Part shown: positions 41,722-53,953 of the stretch, piece after piece
Layout: the number at the start of each line of letters is the position of its first letter
Numbering within the stretch: position 1 is the first letter of the stretch
Translations under genes and position numbers: made by a program
Assembly (NCBI GenBank): GCA_021014325.1
Contig: CM037461.1
Location: forward strand, 4,365,501 to 4,429,500
Source of the DNA: Plazaster borealis
Lineage: Eukaryota > Echinodermata > Asteroidea > Forcipulatida > Labidiasteridae
Length of the DNA: 64,000 nucleotides
Direction: 5' to 3'
The notes under the pieces: model-generated
Databases searched by the model: none
Seen by the model: only the letters and a program-made list of their open reading frames with translations
What the model was told of the DNA's origin: nothing

Positions 41722-42461
41722 TTTACACTTACATATGTGAACTTTACAAGTTTTATAAGGTCAAAGTATGGGTACCAAACAAATTTGGTTGCCATGAACA
41801 CAGTATCCCACACAGTTGCTTTATCTTACATTTTATAAAACTGAAAGTCGCAATTTCAGTGGTGATCAGCCTCTCTATTGGAACGCATTTTACCCCATCA
41901 ACTGGTCCTTGTGGGGTTCACTTTTTCATCGCTAATTCATTTATAAACAATATTTTATAAAGCAAACTTTGAATCATCCAATGGTTTTCCCGGCCAACTA
42001 AAAAACAAATCCATTTATTTAAACACCGGCTTATTCAATATCGATTCAAAATGAATGATCCGTTGAATCAGCATTCAACAGTCAAAATGAGTAATTCAAT
42101 TAATCACCAGTTTAGCATTCACTGGTAAAATAAGATCATTCAATTTCACTATGCCGCCAGATTCATTCAATTTTGTGAAAGCCAGCAGCAAGAGCTGGTC
42201 AACCATTCAATTTAAACAAGTGTAACTAGGTAATTTAAATTCAACTTAAGAATGGTCAATGTGTACTCTTGGATGCCTATAAATGAAATATAATGACTGA
42301 AACGAATCTGAATAAGAAAAACTAAAACATGTGAGCACCACACGAAATTGAATGCAATAATAGCTTAAAAGAAACCCTAGTTTGAGTGGATTAGCGTGTA
42401 ATGCATGGAGCTCCATGGTCTGACCTATTCTTGCAACACCCCCTCACTCCACTCATCAACG
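41722..42461. other. Polinton right flank, no gene recognised
   Basis: AT-rich. A degenerate ATTCAATT/ATTCA-type repetitive stretch lies at 42030-42240. No domain in any frame. Confidence 0.45.
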
Positions 42462-42755
42462 TAAACAACCAGGTCACTGCTTACAACCATTGAATAATCA
42501 TACAGAAGAAGCCATCTGGAAACCAAATGGTTCATTTAACAAAGTAGTGGCTATTTACCCGAGGTCAAATAATTGCTGTTTAGTTCATAACATGGGAATT
42601 CCGGGAGAGCTGATCATTGATGGATGTTGTTAGTGAAGAAAAAAAAACAATGGTAACAAGACAACTGGCATGCTATTTGGCTAGGTGTAGTTGTGGAACT
42701 TGGCATTTTGTTTTGTTTTATTTAAACAAAAATAATTGGCGGAGTGGCGACTTTC
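42462..42755. repeat. Dispersed repeat, copy right of the Polinton
   Basis: Direct-orientation relative of 25695-25985 (blocks AACAACCAGGTCACTGCTTA, GGGAATTCCGGGAGAGCTG, GCTATTTGGCTAGGTGTAG). The family is unknown. Confidence 0.75.
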
Positions 42756-43569
42756 TAATTGCAAACTGACACTCAATAAGTCAACCATGGCATCACACAA
42801 GGTTAATTAGAATGAAGGCTTTACAGTAGCCAATCACTCATAAATGTTTTCAACGCTACTGATGCGAGTGACGCACAACAGTTTGACATTCAACATGTTC
42901 AATATTGGGTTGCACGGGTTCTACGAATATCAAGCGGCACATTATAATTAGCGTAGGCCTACTTGTTTTTTTTTAAAGGAAATAAAAGCTGCCCACAAAT
43001 ACGATTTGATAAACACATTTAATGCACACCTTTGTACAACAAGAACCCTAACAACGAATATTATGGATTTAGTTAAAGGGGCCGTGTCGTCTTGACCAAG
43101 CAGACCTGTAACTGTCCAAAGAATTTTGAACTCTCACCCAGTTACCGCACGTTTGTGTGTCCTCCATAAATATCATACAGATGGACACATTTGAAATTGT
43201 CTTCAGAATAAAAAAAAAAAAAAAAAAGTATCTGTAATTTTATGAAAACATATAATAATTCTACAAACTATCTGCATCATTATTTGAGGGTTTCAAACAG
43301 ACCGGACACCCAGCAGTAAACTACAAAGTTACAAGTCACTTGTTGCTTGTTTTAGACATATGATAATGTTGGTTATCCTAAGAGAACTTCATGTTAATGG
43401 TTGTTTGTGATCAGGGACAATATCACAACTTTTGGAGTTCACTTCAACGAGGTAATTTTTATTACAATTTTTCATTTTTGGTAATTTTTCATATTCAAAG
43501 CTTAACATTGTCATTATAGTCCAAACATTTCTATTAAAACATGATTTAAAAAAAAAAAAACATTTTTTC

Positions 43570-44180
43570 TTTTACCATTTTCTCCCCCAAATTGGGAAAA
43601 ACATGCTCCAGATTTTACGAACCAATCTAATTTGTTTATTAGGCTAATAAATTAAAAAATGATAAATTCCAGTAATTTGTCAGCAATATATCGGACATTT
43701 TGTAATGTTTGAGGTTCAAGGAATAAACAAAATCTACCCCTCCTCTTTTTCTCTTGGTTTGAGCAGCAAAGGATACAACAATTTAACCCTTTCACTTTTC
43801 GGCTAGGTTTAAGGAACAAGGGATATAAAATTATATCCCTTCCTCTTTTGGGCTGGGTTTGGGCAACAAGGGATACACAAATCTATCCCCTCCTCTTTCC
43901 GGCTGGGTTTGAGGAACAAGGGAAACAATATTCTATCACCTCCTCCTTTCGGCTGGGTTTGAGGAAGAACGGATACACAAATCGAAACCTGATTTTAAAG
44001 CAACCAAATTTTATTTACCATTTTCTCCTCCAAATGGTGAAGAACATGCTCCAGATTTTACGAATCAATCTAATTTGTTTAGGCTAATAATTTAAAACTG
44101 GAGAAATTCCAGTAATCTTGTAGCAATATATCGCACATTTTGTCATATTAGAGGTTCAAGGAATGAACAAAATCTGTCCT
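43570..44180. repeat. 50-bp minisatellite between two ~170-bp direct repeats
   Basis: The core (43741-43985) is about five 50-bp units with GGCTGGGTTTGAGGAACAAG starting at 43801, 43851, 43901 and 43951. It is flanked by direct repeats 43570-43735 and 44012-44180, which share TTTTACCATTTTCTCC, ACATGCTCCAGATTTTACGA and GAGGTTCAAGGAAT. Confidence 0.88.
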
Positions 44181-44572
44181 CTTACTTAAATTATTACCAC
44201 TCTAACCATAAACAAACTCTTTCTCAATAATGAAGTATTTCATTGTACATAAACAAGTGTGCCTATTTTTCTTTGATATTATTATGCAATAACAGTTTGG
44301 AGTACAAAATGTGGCAATTTTTGTTGCTAACAACAAAGTATAATTTTATCAAAATGCTGTTACAAATATGTTTAAAAGTGCACCCGATTCTTACGGGGAT
44401 TGCTCTTTTAGATAGTGATTAGACTGCTGTTTGTTTTATATTTCTAACTATTCCTCTGGTTTTTTTTTTTATAATTCTTGGTCTGATTGTTTTTTTGTAA
44501 GTCTCCTGTATGTCTTGTAATGATGTTTGTAAAGCCTGAATGAATAAATAAATAATACATAAATAAATACCC

Positions 44573-44678
44573 CCAGCAATATTGTATGCAGAAAAAACAG
44601 CATGATTTTAACATTTTGAAAACCTCCAGCAATATTGTATGCAGAAAAAAACAGCACGATTTTAACATTTTGAAAACA
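44573..44678. repeat. 53-bp tandem duplication
   Basis: Two copies of CCAGCAATATTGTATGCAGA followed by an A run and GATTTTAACATTTTGAAAAC, starting at 44573 and 44626. Confidence 0.9.
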
Positions 44679-45185
44679 ACTTAAAGAAAAGTTGCTATAT
44701 AAAACCCCGAAAAGTGACAACTTAGAAATTGTAGTTAACAGTGAACCTATTATTCATGCAAACGTATCTTTTCATTGTTTCACATTATGAGTGTCACAAT
44801 ATCTATGATGATTTCAACTAATATTCAGATGATGGAACAAACTGCAAGAGTTCATAACTGTTTACCGAGACTGATATGCAAATTGAATAAGGGGAAAACA
44901 CTGGACTTACCACCAAGAACCAGGTATAGAAAGAAAGCCACCATGTCCTCTCCACCGATGAAAACTAACTGTAACATCGGCCACAGTCAAGGTTATGGAA
45001 TCTTAATAACAAAGTAACAATTTTATCAACAGAGACAGACAGCGATCTAAAACTGAGGTGGAATATTATTTGTGTTAATCACCAACTCCTCTCCTTGCAC
45101 TGAGTATTTAAACCATACCTCCAGCGCGTATATATGTACTTGTACATGTGTGCCGCACCAATACGCCTTTCATATTGATTATGCA

Positions 45186-45325
45186 AGACGTCATATGTTT
45201 AATCCAAAACGAGGCTACGGGCGCAGCGCCAAATGATGATACTGTAAAAAAATGGGCCTGGCCTTACTCAATCGGTGGCACTGCGCCTGTAGACTCGTTT
45301 CGAATTACAATAATGAAGTCGTGCT
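45186..45325. repeat. Small fold-back element
   Basis: The left arm, with AACGAGGCTACGGGCGCAGC (~45208), pairs with the right arm GCACTGCGCCTGTAGACTCG (~45278) over about 40 bases around a ~60-base loop. The outer ends resemble ACGTCAT / ATGAAGTCGT. It is probably a short MITE. Confidence 0.55.
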
Positions 45326-45847
45326 TAGATATTAAGAAAGACGTTTGCCTCGATGTTTGTTCCAGATGGTGTCAGCCAATCAGACACTGACATGCTGCTG
45401 ATTTGTTTATAAACCACTCTGATTGGATTGTTGTATAGCTTTAGTACACTGCATTGTCATCAATCAGCTGTACACTTTATGTTGGTGTTTGCAATAATAC
45501 TTGTAAATATTGCACACATAAATCCTTAAACAAACAAAAAAACAAAAACGAAAATCAAATGCTGTTTGTACTACAATCGTGGCATAACACATATACTCAA
45601 TTTTGGCAGAAGCAGATATTCTGTAATGATTGGTTTAATTCAATATATAAATAGGACTTAATTTAGTCAATGTTTAGTCTAACTTAAATCAAAATTTTGT
45701 CGGGTAAGATAGGCTCCATTTTGTTTAGCTGTGCCATGTAAGCGTTGCATTATCAACATAAATAGTAAAAAAAATATAATGAATTTGGTCTTGACTGAAA
45801 GGTGCTAAATATTTTATCAAGGCAAAGCGCTAGCTGCATTGTGTTCA

Positions 45848-46588
45848 TAATGGCTGATAACAAATTCATGCGTATCGGCAATCGTTTGTATACTTTTACT
45901 GAGTCCATAGCCATTACCAGGCGGGGCCGACTCTAATGAGAGTAATTGGATGATATCATTAAATTTTGTTTAAAGGCACTGGACACTATTGGTAATTACT
46001 CAAAGTAATTGTTAGCATAAAAACTTACTTGGTAACGATCAATGGAGAGCTGTTGATAGTATAACACATTGTGAGAAACGGCTCCCGCTGAGGTTGAGAA
46101 AAAAGTAATTTCTCAATAAAATATTTGAATTCATTTCGAAACCTCACGCGCGAGGTCTCTAAATCAAGCATCTGAAAGCACACAACTTCGTGTGACAACT
46201 TTGTTTTCTTCTTCCATTATTTTCTCGCAACTTCGATTACCAATTGATTCCAAATTTTCATAGCTTTGTTATTTTTTACGCATATGTTGAGATACACCAA
46301 GTGAGAAGACTGGTCTTTGACAATTACCAAAGGTGTCCAGTGTCTTCAAGATATTTCCAACAAAGTAAGCGTTTCGTATGAACCAAATGGGATCTAAAAC
46401 TATAATGAACAACCCCATACACAGTTTAGAGTCTATTGGCAATAATTTGCAAGTATACTCTATTGGTTGTCTTCAACCTTGCAAAGACCATAGAAGTCTG
46501 GCCTTGAACAGTATAGATAATGGCTATGGACTCAGTTATATACGATAGCCAACATGCATAGTTTGATTATTAGCCATTATAACTCAGA
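45848..46588. mobile_element. Inverted-repeat element with a MITE nested inside
   Basis: The outer inverted repeats (~75 bp) are at 45848-45920 and 46515-46588, sharing ATAATGGCT, TAACTGAGTCCATAGCCATTA-type blocks and CAATCG/CGATAG segments. Between them lies a separate MITE (45974-46347). The outer element is probably an older non-autonomous DNA transposon. Confidence 0.55.
45974..46347. mobile_element. MITE with GGCACTGGACAC termini
   Basis: Termini AAGGCACTGGACACTATT and TACCAAAGGTGTCCAGTGTC are inverted repeats. The body includes GTGAGAAACGGCTCCCGCTG, CACAACTTCGTGTGACAA and CGCAACTTCGATTACCAATT. I recall this family as abundant in sea-star DNA; that is memory, not a search. Confidence 0.8.
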
Positions 46589-48420
46589 CTCCGTGATGGA
46601 AACAGAGAATAAACATTCTGACTTATGTGAATTAAGGCCACAGCCTTTGAAAACTGTTGTTATTCAATTATTCCGGATACCGAACTTTGGGCAAACCGGA
46701 CACAACTAAAAACAAGTGTCAACCAAATATTAATGGGTAAATACATTATATTGTCTTCTTAACTTATTATTCAAAGTACAGTTGAGCTTCCACCACTGTG
46801 ACCCGTGGTCGGAATCATAGCCTCATGAAACTCTGGAGCGCCATGACAACTAAACAAATCACCTAAAAGAAAATGAGAATATAAACATTAAACAACTGGC
46901 TTAATTACTCCAAAAATGCAACACATGTGTTTGGTGGCTGTCCGTTCCGTGAAAACTTGCCCACCCCGAGGCACATTTTGGAAAGAAAAACAAAATCAAC
47001 ATCCCGACTCATAAAAATACCAAAGGCAGCCAAGGAAGACTCAGCTTCCCACCCACAGGGCAGCCAATGTAACTGCTGTGTGGTATTCAGGCTTGGTGAT
47101 AGATGGATACAATTTAATTGAAAACAAAACAACTGAGAAGACCAGCATCTAATGATGGATTTGACCTGTTTTTAATCAGTGTGTCTTTTATTGAAGTCGC
47201 AAGGCATGTGAGTGATTGTCACGGTATTACAGTCATACATTAGGGTTTAATTTGATTTTATGAGCTGCACACACGACTGTTTTCATTGGGAGACAAGTTA
47301 TAAAGATTGAACTGCAAAAAGCTACTATTCAATCATAACTGACGGCCTTTAAAAACAGTTTAATTACTGTAGGGTTATTAGATGAGGTACTTTGTGCTTA
47401 CTTTATAATATGTTTGATAACAAAACAGACCAAGCAATATCTGCTGATAGACCACCTTTCCTGGCGTGTCAGTCTTAATTATTGCTTAGAGGCTTATTAG
47501 TGACTGTGAGATTGTCTCAGTATTGTGGACGATGACAAATATGATGAATAAAAGTAAAACTTGAATGTGAGAATTCTCAACAGAGATTCTTCGGTGGACA
47601 TTGAGAAAAAAAGTGTACACAATAAGAACAATATCCCTAAATCTGTATAATACGAGGACTTTTATTTTTTTTTTTTATTCAGTGACAAAATCATAAACAC
47701 TTATATCAAAACAAACACAAACATCACATGAAATGAATCCAATCTGTTTGTATCCACTTTTTTTACAATTTTGTGTCTGTTGGAAATGATTTATCAATCA
47801 TATGTGAACTAAAAACAAAATGATGACATAATATTAATCCAACAAACGAGTAGGCTACTGCCGATGATCTGTTGTCTGTCATGATTCCTTTACTGAAAAA
47901 AACCTATTTGTGGGCAAGAAAGGCTGGGTTCCGTGCCTCAGAAGGGTCACCTGCGTTTCAGAAGAAAAACATGCCATGTCTCCGATGCAGACGTCGTTTT
48001 GCGTCAAAGGCGAACCTTCGGAACCGCTCGGTTGTCCGCACGCACTCCCTCTGTAATACGTTGTGATGTAGTGTTATTCTTATCCCCTGTGTTCCATTAC
48101 CGCAACGACCGCACTTCTGTTGATGTTTTTATTCCTACATACAACAGCCGATATGCCCCCTTTTTTTTTCTTTTTTTTTTCTTCTGGGCAGACAGAGTGT
48201 CCTTTGCGCATTTCAATCATTGCCTTATACCCCGTGTATGGCTCCGGGCTCCGTTTGACAAAATGTACACTGTTCCGAAATTGAGCACGAAGCCAAAGCC
48301 AGAGCTGGAGACCAAGCCAGGGCAATATTGTTCGGGTAACTGTGTGTCTGGACAAATCCTGGCATATGGTGTCGTTGTCGACCTTCCTTCCATGCATCAC
48401 ATATCGTGCAGCAAGGCGCA
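46589..48420. other. No gene recognised
   Basis: AT-rich sequence with T runs near 47660 and 48160. The longer frames at 47.9-48.7 kb run into satellite and have no domain. Confidence 0.5.
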
Positions 48421-49376
48421 GCATGGGGCCCATATGAGAAATATCTGGGCCATATGGACCTGGGCCAACCCATATAGTACCCATATGGGGCCCTTATGGG
48501 TGTGGGTTATGGGAATATTCCCATATGGGGCCCATATGAGACAAACATGGGCTAGCCCATATGGGCAAAATATGCAGTGTCCCATATGGGTATCATATGG
48601 GGAGAACATTGGCAATCCCATATGGGCTGAATATGCAGTGGCCCATATGGGTATCATAAGGGGAAAATATGGGCAATCCCATATGAGCAGAATATGAAGT
48701 GGCCCATATGGGTATCATAAGGGGAAAATATGGGCAATCCCATATGAGCCAGCCTCGCTACCATGGGCAGCGCGCCGTATCGATACCTCTCTCACCACTA
48801 ACCCCTGGGAGGGAAACACTGAAAATCAACGCTAATTGGCTCCCAAAAGTGACTGATTTGCGTGCACGCTTGTTAATAACATTCGAGCGCTTGTAGGGCG
48901 CTTGTCGGGCTCTTAGTACGCGCGTAAAAATGCACGTAGAACGCGTGTAAAAATGGAAGTATTTCGACGCAATAGATTCAAATAAATCATGTTTTTACAT
49001 GGTCTCCCTAAACTGCATACAGTTAGACGTATCACAAGATCGAAAAAGAATGGGAGGGGCCAGTTGCTCTATGACTTGATGCGTATTTTGACAGCGCGCT
49101 CTGCGTAGTCTCTAAAACAGAATGGATCAACCACAGGACTAATTAAAATAGCCAAATATATGGGCTACTTTCGTTTCACACTTCCAGGGTGTATAATCGA
49201 GCAAGGCATTCTGGGAAACAAAAACAAAATGGCGCGGCGAGATCGTACACCATGGGAACGAGGTTGCATATGAGCAGAATATGAAGTGGCCCATATGGGG
49301 AGAACATGGGCATTCCCATATGGGCATAATTTGCAGTGGCCCATATGAGTATCATATTGGGAAAACATGGGCTAGC
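48421..49376. repeat. CCCATATGGG satellite, left part (interrupted)
   Basis: Tandem ~59-bp monomers (starts near 48559, 48618, 48678, 48738) contain the 10-bp palindrome CCCATATGGG and TATCATATGGGGA. The array is interrupted by the 517-bp element at 48750-49266 and ends at the gypsy insertion at 49377. Confidence 0.88.
48750..49266. mobile_element. 517-bp non-autonomous DNA transposon in the satellite
   Basis: The ends CAGCCTCGCTACCATGG and CCATGGGAACGAGGTTG are imperfect inverted repeats. They are flanked by a 9-bp direct repeat CATATGAGC (48741-48749 and 49267-49275). Removing the element and one repeat restores a normal satellite monomer. No transposase is encoded. A 9-bp duplication would fit Mutator-like elements and 8 bp hAT or P; the superfamily is not decided. 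Confidence 0.75.
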
Positions 49377-49573
49377 TGTCGTATCCCGTAACATTACATA
49401 AGAAGGCCGTAAACATTACATAATAAGGCTATTCATTATAAATAGTTTCCCAAGTGAACAGATATTCACCGGACTGTAAAAAGTGTATATAAAGGAATGT
49501 GGTAGTAATAAAGTGGTTGAAGTCTATCCAGAGCTCTGCGAAGTATTTCTGTGTATGTCTACTACATACAACA
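49377..49573 (+). repeat. Gypsy 5' LTR
   Basis: 197 bp. It contains a TATA box (TATATAAA, 49486-49493) and AATAAA at 49507-49512, so promoter and poly(A) signal lie close together. Confidence 0.95.
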
Positions 49574-49575
49574 TT

Positions 49576-49590
49576 TGGCGACGAGAATAG
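49576..49590 (+). promoter_or_regulatory. Gypsy primer binding site
   Basis: TGGCGACGAGAATAG lies two bases after the 5' LTR. The TGG start complements tRNA CCA. The priming tRNA was not identified. Confidence 0.65.
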
Positions 49591-49606
49591 TCGAACTTCT
49601 AGCGAC

Positions 49607-52600
49607 ATGGCCTCAGGAGGGTTTCCAAGCTTACTTCAACCCCCTCCATTCCTACAAGAACCGGGTGATCCTCCAGTTCCGTGGAAACATTGGGTTTCCC
49701 TTTTCAAAACCTACTTGATAGCGGTTGGAGGAGATGAAGAATTCAGCCAAACATGCCAGAGAGCATTACTGCTACATTGCCTAGGCGTAGAAGGCCAACG
49801 AATTTTCTACACTTTGCCGGACTGTGATGAAACTCCATCCAAAGGAAAAACCCTTTTCGAGTTTACACTCCAGACATTACAGATACAATTTCAGCCGTCA
49901 ATTAACGTCGTCGCTGAAAGGTACAGATTCCGGCAACGGTCGCAGCAGATTGGTGAGACAATTGACAATTACTTAGCGGCCCTACGAGAACTTGCAAAAA
50001 CATGCGAGTTTGAACAGTTTACTGATCAAATGTTACGTGATCAAATTGTCGAAAAGACAAACAGTAACAAAATTCGAGAAAGATTACTGATGGAAAAAAG
50101 ATTTAACACTTTCCAAAGCCAGAGAAGTCGCTCACCGAGTTGAGAATGCTGTACGCGAATCAAGGGCGTTGTCAAAGGGGACTGATAGCAACTCTACCGT
50201 ACCAGTCAACCGAGTCAAGCAGACAAAGAAGTTTACGCCACACCCGAATACCAGTCCGAATTTTTCTGCAACGCATCAGAGCACAGCGCAACGAAACTGT
50301 TACAGATGTGGTTCTGCGCAACACCTAGCCAATGAACCGTTCTGCCCCGCCAAAGATAAATCATGCAACAAGTGCAACAGAGTCGGGCATTTCAGCAGCG
50401 TCTGTCGCGCAACTACGAAGGCCACGAAGCCACAAGCAGACAGGCAGAAACGAGGACGGACCAGCAAGCAGGTTCACCAAGTGATGGATGAGGACGACGA
50501 ACTGTTAGTACCTAATACAGACACGTTAGTTAGTAGTTCAGAGCCAGTAAGCTGTAAAGTCGAAATGAATGGTGTACTACTGCCTCTATTGGTAGATACA
50601 GGCTCTGCTGTAACCATACTTACGAAAGAGACATTTGAGAAACATTTCTTACTTGACGCATTATCAACCCCGAACGAACATCAAACCTTTTCTTCGTTTA
50701 CGAAGCATAGAATTAAGATTACTGGATGTTTCAAATGTACTGTAAAGTTTGGGAAGTACTTAATTGTAACTAATGTATACGTAGTTGACCTTGGTACTGA
50801 TATAATGGGTAGAGATTTGATACAAGCTCTTAACATAAACATTGATGGTGGTACATTATCTTGTAATAAGCTAGACACGGATAAAGTTGAGCAAAATAAG
50901 GTGAAATCGCAAATTGTACATGAGTATGAGCAATTGTTCACTAATTTTGAGGAGATGCCGAGTGTGAAAGGTTTTATCCATAAAGTGAAAGTTGACAGTA
51001 AAGTTCACCCGGTCAGTCAAAAGTTACGAAGATTGCCTTTTGAGGCAAGAGAAAAAGTATCTGCTGAATTGGCTAATCTTGAGAAGCAAGGTGTAATTGA
51101 ACGAGTAGATTCAACCGAATGGGTATCACCTATTGTAGTAGCCTGGAAGAAATCCGGTGCTATACGAATTTTTGTAGATTTACGGCAAGTCAACAAGGCA
51201 ATAATTCCTGACAAATACCCACTGCCTAAAATTGATGAAATTCTTTGTGAGTTGCGTAATTCTAGCGTATTTTCACGGTTAGATTTAGCATCCGCATACC
51301 ATCAATTGCCGTTACATGAAGAGTCAAGACCACTCACTGCATTTTTGACACATGAAGGTCTTTTTCAGTATAAACGAATGTGTTTTGGCCTAGCATCTGC
51401 CCCATCTGCATTCCAAAAGATGATGAGTGTAGTTCTTAATGGGTTGATAGGTGTACAGTGTTACTTGGACGATGTAATCATTTATGGTAAAACTCAGGCA
51501 GAACATGATGAAAATCTCAGGAATGTGTTAACCAGGTTACAGAAGTATGGCATCAAACTAAACTCAGAAAAATGTGTGTTTTCAAAGTCAAGCCTAAATT
51601 TCCTTGGCCATACGATCAGTGCTAATGGTGTTCAACCAGATGATAAATTCCAAGCTTTGTGGAATGCTAAAGTTCCTCATGACAAAAAGTCATTGAGATC
51701 ATTTCTGGGACTAGCAGGATATTTTGCAAAGTACATTCCTCACTATGCAAATGTTGTCGGACCACTGAGATCATTGATCAGATTAAATAGCAGATTTGAA
51801 TGGAACGATGCTGCTCAGCAGAGTTTTGATGAAGTAAGGACAATAATTGGTAAAAGTCCTTGCTTAGCCATGTATGACCCAGATCTTGAGACAATTGTTA
51901 CCACAGATGCATCTGATTACGGATTAGGTGCAGTACTAACACAAATCAAAAATGGAAAGGAATTCACAGTTGAATGTGCAAGTCGAACATTGTCTGATGC
52001 TGAAAAGAAATATTCAGTGGGCGAAAAAGAAGCTCTGGCGTGTGTTTGGGCATGTGAAAAATGGAATATTTACCTGCGGGGAAGAAAGTTCACGCTAAAA
52101 ACTGATCACCAAGCACTCGTTACTTTACTCAGTAAAGGTTCGAGTAGACAAACAATGCGAATTTCCAGATGGTCATGTAGACTAATGAAATACAATTATG
52201 ATGTTGTGCACAAACCTGGCGATGAAAACAAAGTCGCTGATGCATTATCGAGACTGCCTTTAAAGGCTGATGAAACAGAATATGATGTTGAAGATGAAGT
52301 GATATGCCAAGTAGTTCTGAAAAACATGTGTGAATGCATAAGTATCACAAGGCTGAAACAGGCTGTTGACGATGACGAGGTACATAGTATTGTGAAACAG
52401 TACATTGTGAATGGTTGGCCAAGAAAATTGAGTAACATTGATCCAAAAGATGCAGAAATCTTGAAACCATTTCACTGCGTTAAAGATGAACTAACGGTTT
52501 GTAATGATATCATAATGAGAGATGATAGAATCATTATTCCTAGAGAGCTTACAGGTGTTATAGTTAACATAGCTCATGAATCCCACCAGGGATAACTCGA

Positions 52601-53665
52601 ACCAAACAAAGACTTAGAGAACTGTATTGGTGGCCATTAATGGACAAACAAGTAACAACTGTAGTTAATTCTTGTGTAACGTGTCAGAACAACGATAAAA
52701 GTATAAAACAAAAGACTGCCCCATTGATCCCAGTGAAATTTCCTGACAAACCATGGAGTAAAATTGCAATAGATATTGTTGGACCGTTTGTCCGAGGTTC
52801 AAGTGAATGTAGATATGCAATAACATTGATAGACTACTATAGCAAATGGCCTGAAGTAGCATTTACATCACAAGTCACCACTGCTAAAGTTATCATTTTC
52901 TTGAAAACAGTATTCAGTAGAGAGGGATTTCCAGATGAGATTATTTCAGACAATGGTGTACAGTTTGTGTCTAAAGAGTTTGAAGAATTTTTGAGCGCCA
53001 GAGGTATTAAGCATGGTTTTTCTTCATTATATTATCCACAGAGCAATGGCGCAATTGAAAGATTCAATGGTGTAGTCAAGAGTACAGTACAAAATGCAAT
53101 TAATTTGAACAAACCATGGAAACAAGTGATGTATGAGTTCCTAGCTGTGTATAGAGCAACACCACATGCGACTACGGGGATTGCACCCAGTGTATTATTA
53201 CATGGTCGACATATGAGAACAAGGTTGAATATTGTTGGGCTGAAAACAAACCAAAAGCCTCATGTCGAACCGGAAGAAAGGGTTCACTCTAAGCAGAGAA
53301 AGTACAAACAATATGCAGACAAGAAGAGAAGTGTCAAAGTGTTTGAGTTTAAGGTCGGTGACTGGGTTCGAATCAAGAAACCAGGTATAATTGTGAAAGG
53401 GGACGCAGGTTACAGCAAACCAGTCAGAATAGCAAAGAAAGTCAGCGTTCGAACATATCAAACTGAAGAGGGGAAAAGGTGGAATATTAACAAGTTAGTT
53501 AAAGCACGCCTTACACAAGATACAAACCCGGATGATGTGATAACCGATTTTGAAATTAATGAGTATCCGGAAGAAACAACAAGTACTGAAGTAAGTGTCG
53601 AACCAAGGAAAAGCAGTAGGCAAAGACGTCCACCAGTTTGGACAAAGGATTATGTTATGTATTGA
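49607..53665 (+). CDS. gag-pol: Gypsy Gag-Pol polyprotein, two frameshifts
   Basis: Gag starts MASGGFPSLLQPPPFL and is open to ~50100. The second piece (to 52595) carries zinc knuckles (CYRCGSAQHLANEPFC, CNKCNRVGHFSSVC), protease LLVDTGSAVTIL, RT with FSRLDLASAYHQLPL and catalytic YLDDVIIYG, and RNase H TTDASDYGLGAVL with KTDHQALV. The third (from ~52596) is the integrase: zinc region with CVTCQNN, DDE residues in AIDIVGPF, IISDNGVQF and NGAIERFNG, then a basic C-terminus. Breaks: one extra A in an A run near 50095 and one missing base in an A pair near 52592. A single fused frame, with no -1 shift between gag and pol, appears ancestral. Lineage is possibly Mag-like; unproved. Confidence 0.95.
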
Positions 53666-53745
53666 TTATTTTCAAAACACATTAATTACAATTTAAAATC
53701 CATATGCCGAAAACCAACAATATAAAGTTGGTTATTAGTTTAACG

Positions 53746-53756
53746 AAAAGGGGAGA
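53746..53756 (+). promoter_or_regulatory. Gypsy polypurine tract
   Basis: GAAAAGGGGAGA-type purine run directly before the 3' LTR at 53757. Confidence 0.8.
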
Positions 53757-53953
53757 TGTCGTATCCCGTAACATTACATAAGAAGGCCGTAAACATTACA
53801 TAATAAGGCTATTCATTATAAATAGTTTCCCAAGTGAACAGATATTCACTGGACTGTAAAAAGTGTATATAAAGGAACGTGGTAGTAATAAAGTGGTTGA
53901 AGTCTATCCAGAGCTCTGCGAAGTATTTCTGTGTATGTCTACTACAAACAACA
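53757..53953 (+). repeat. Gypsy 3' LTR
   Basis: 197 bp, partner of 49377-49573 with three substitutions. TSD CTAGC follows. Confidence 0.95.

Larger units (their letters stand above)
49377..53953 (+). mobile_element. Ty3/gypsy LTR retrotransposon, full length
   Basis: LTRs of 197 bp (TGTCGTATCC...ACAACA) are flanked by the 5-bp duplication CTAGC (49372-49376 and 53954-53958). The internal order is gag, zinc knuckles, protease, RT, RNase H, integrase, i.e. Ty3/gypsy order. The LTRs differ at three sites, so the insertion is recent. The pre-insertion site is restored as a normal satellite monomer. Two one-base indels interrupt an otherwise single gag-pol frame. No env gene. Confidence 0.96.

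Noticed and set aside
45148..45390. 80-codon frame as a host exon
   Set aside because: It overlaps a fold-back repeat and resembles no domain; no convincing splice sites.
47933..48697. 254-codon open frame
   Set aside because: Half of it is satellite sequence, the rest has T runs and no domain.
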